DNA of 5,402 bases from CAZYBG01 sp964645155 (GTDB lineage Bacteria; Pseudomonadota; Alphaproteobacteria; Rhodobacterales; Rhodobacteraceae): assembly GCA_964645155.1 (NCBI GenBank), contig CAZYBG010000159.1, forward strand, positions 1-5,402, read 5' to 3'. The notes below the pieces were generated by a model. The model made no database searches and was not told the DNA's origin. It worked only from the letters and a program-made list of their open reading frames with translations. Position 1 is the first letter of the stretch. The number at the start of each line of letters is the position of its first letter. Below are positions 5,268 to 5,402 of this stretch, piece after piece. The translations under genes and the position numbers were made by a program.

Positions 5268-5402
5268 ATGCCGAACAGCCAGCTGACGCCCGGCGTGGTG
5301 CCGGGGCGTCTGCCCGCAGAGGCCTACGACCGCAATTTCGCGGACATCGCCCCACCCTATGACCGGCACGAGGCGGCGGTCGCCGCCGACCGCTGCTACT
5401 TC
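5268..5402 (+). CDS. preT: Probable NAD-dependent dihydropyrimidine dehydrogenase subunit PreT (3' end missing)
   Basis: Only the first 45 codons are present. LTPGVVPGRLPAEAY (6-20), NF.D (23-26) and the closing HEAAVAADRCYF (34-45) resemble the N-terminus of the PreT/GltD-like FAD and iron-sulphur subunit that reduces uracil and thymine together with PreA. The cysteine at residue 43 would be the first ligand of an N-terminal [4Fe-4S] site (family pattern RCxxCxxxPC); the rest lies beyond the window. The start has a strong AGGAGG at 5253-5258, nine bases upstream. An in-frame ATG at 5241 would place that AGGAGG inside the gene and is less likely. The gene is divergent from accB, with a 193-bp shared upstream region. 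A related NADPH-dependent glutamate synthase small subunit cannot be excluded from this fragment. Confidence 0.7.
   Translation, partial: MPNSQLTPGVVPGRLPAEAYDRNFADIAPPYDRHEAAVAADRCYF

Noticed and set aside
5075..5269. Extension of accB upstream to an ATG at 5269.
   Set aside because: The added 65 residues are not AccB-like and would cover the promoter and dyad; the ATG at 5074 has a good ribosome binding site.
4415..5362. Long plus-strand open frame antisense to accB and across the divergent gap.
   Set aside because: It is antisense to the clearly recognisable accC start and accB and shows no family pattern; it is a codon-bias shadow.

Overview
The window is a stretch of very GC-rich (roughly 70 %), densely packed chromosome. 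It most resembles an alphaproteobacterium of the Rhodobacterales (Rhodobacteraceae/Paracoccaceae type). The main clues are a mitochondrial-type NDUFA12 complex I accessory subunit, a DUF2155 protein beside an MlaD-like gene, a short-form Aat downstream of accBC, and a PreT-type pyrimidine reductase N-terminus typical of that group. I infer this from gene content and remembered family sequences, not from a search.

Layout. (1) Positions 3-695, + strand: the C-terminal 230 codons of clpX, cut by the window edge and followed by GC-rich hairpins including a likely terminator. (2) 854-1264, +: a RidA/YjgF-family protein that appears to lack the catalytic arginine of true imine deaminases. (3) 1347-2606, +: a compact operon of a complex I NDUFA12 homologue, a stand-alone MlaD/MCE lipid-transport protein and a secreted DUF2155 protein. 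It has a plausible promoter at 1290-1318. (4) 5074-2564, - strand: accB-accC-aat, with gaps of 4 and 11 bp. The end of aat overlaps the end of the DUF2155 gene by 43 bp, tail to tail. (5) 5075-5267: a 193-bp divergent intergenic region with a good sigma70-like promoter for accB and an AT-rich dyad. (6) 5268-5402, +: the start of a gene resembling preT, the NAD(P)H-side subunit of dihydropyrimidine dehydrogenase, running off the window.

Function. AccB and AccC are the biotin carrier and biotin carboxylase of acetyl-CoA carboxylase, which makes malonyl-CoA for fatty acid synthesis. Aat, translated behind them, tags N-terminal Arg/Lys proteins with Leu/Phe for N-end-rule degradation. ClpX is a separate AAA+ unfoldase. 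The + strand operon mixes a respiratory subunit with two envelope proteins. The divergent gene points to reductive pyrimidine catabolism, and its upstream dyad resembles the RutR operator, which would fit local uracil/thymine control.

Most of the window is ordinary core genome. No mobile element, CRISPR array, tRNA or rRNA was seen, and no gene-free stretch exceeds 193 bp. The items most worth checking are the RutR-like operator, the Rid protein without its arginine, the orphan MlaD-DUF2155 pair, and the antisense gene overlap.
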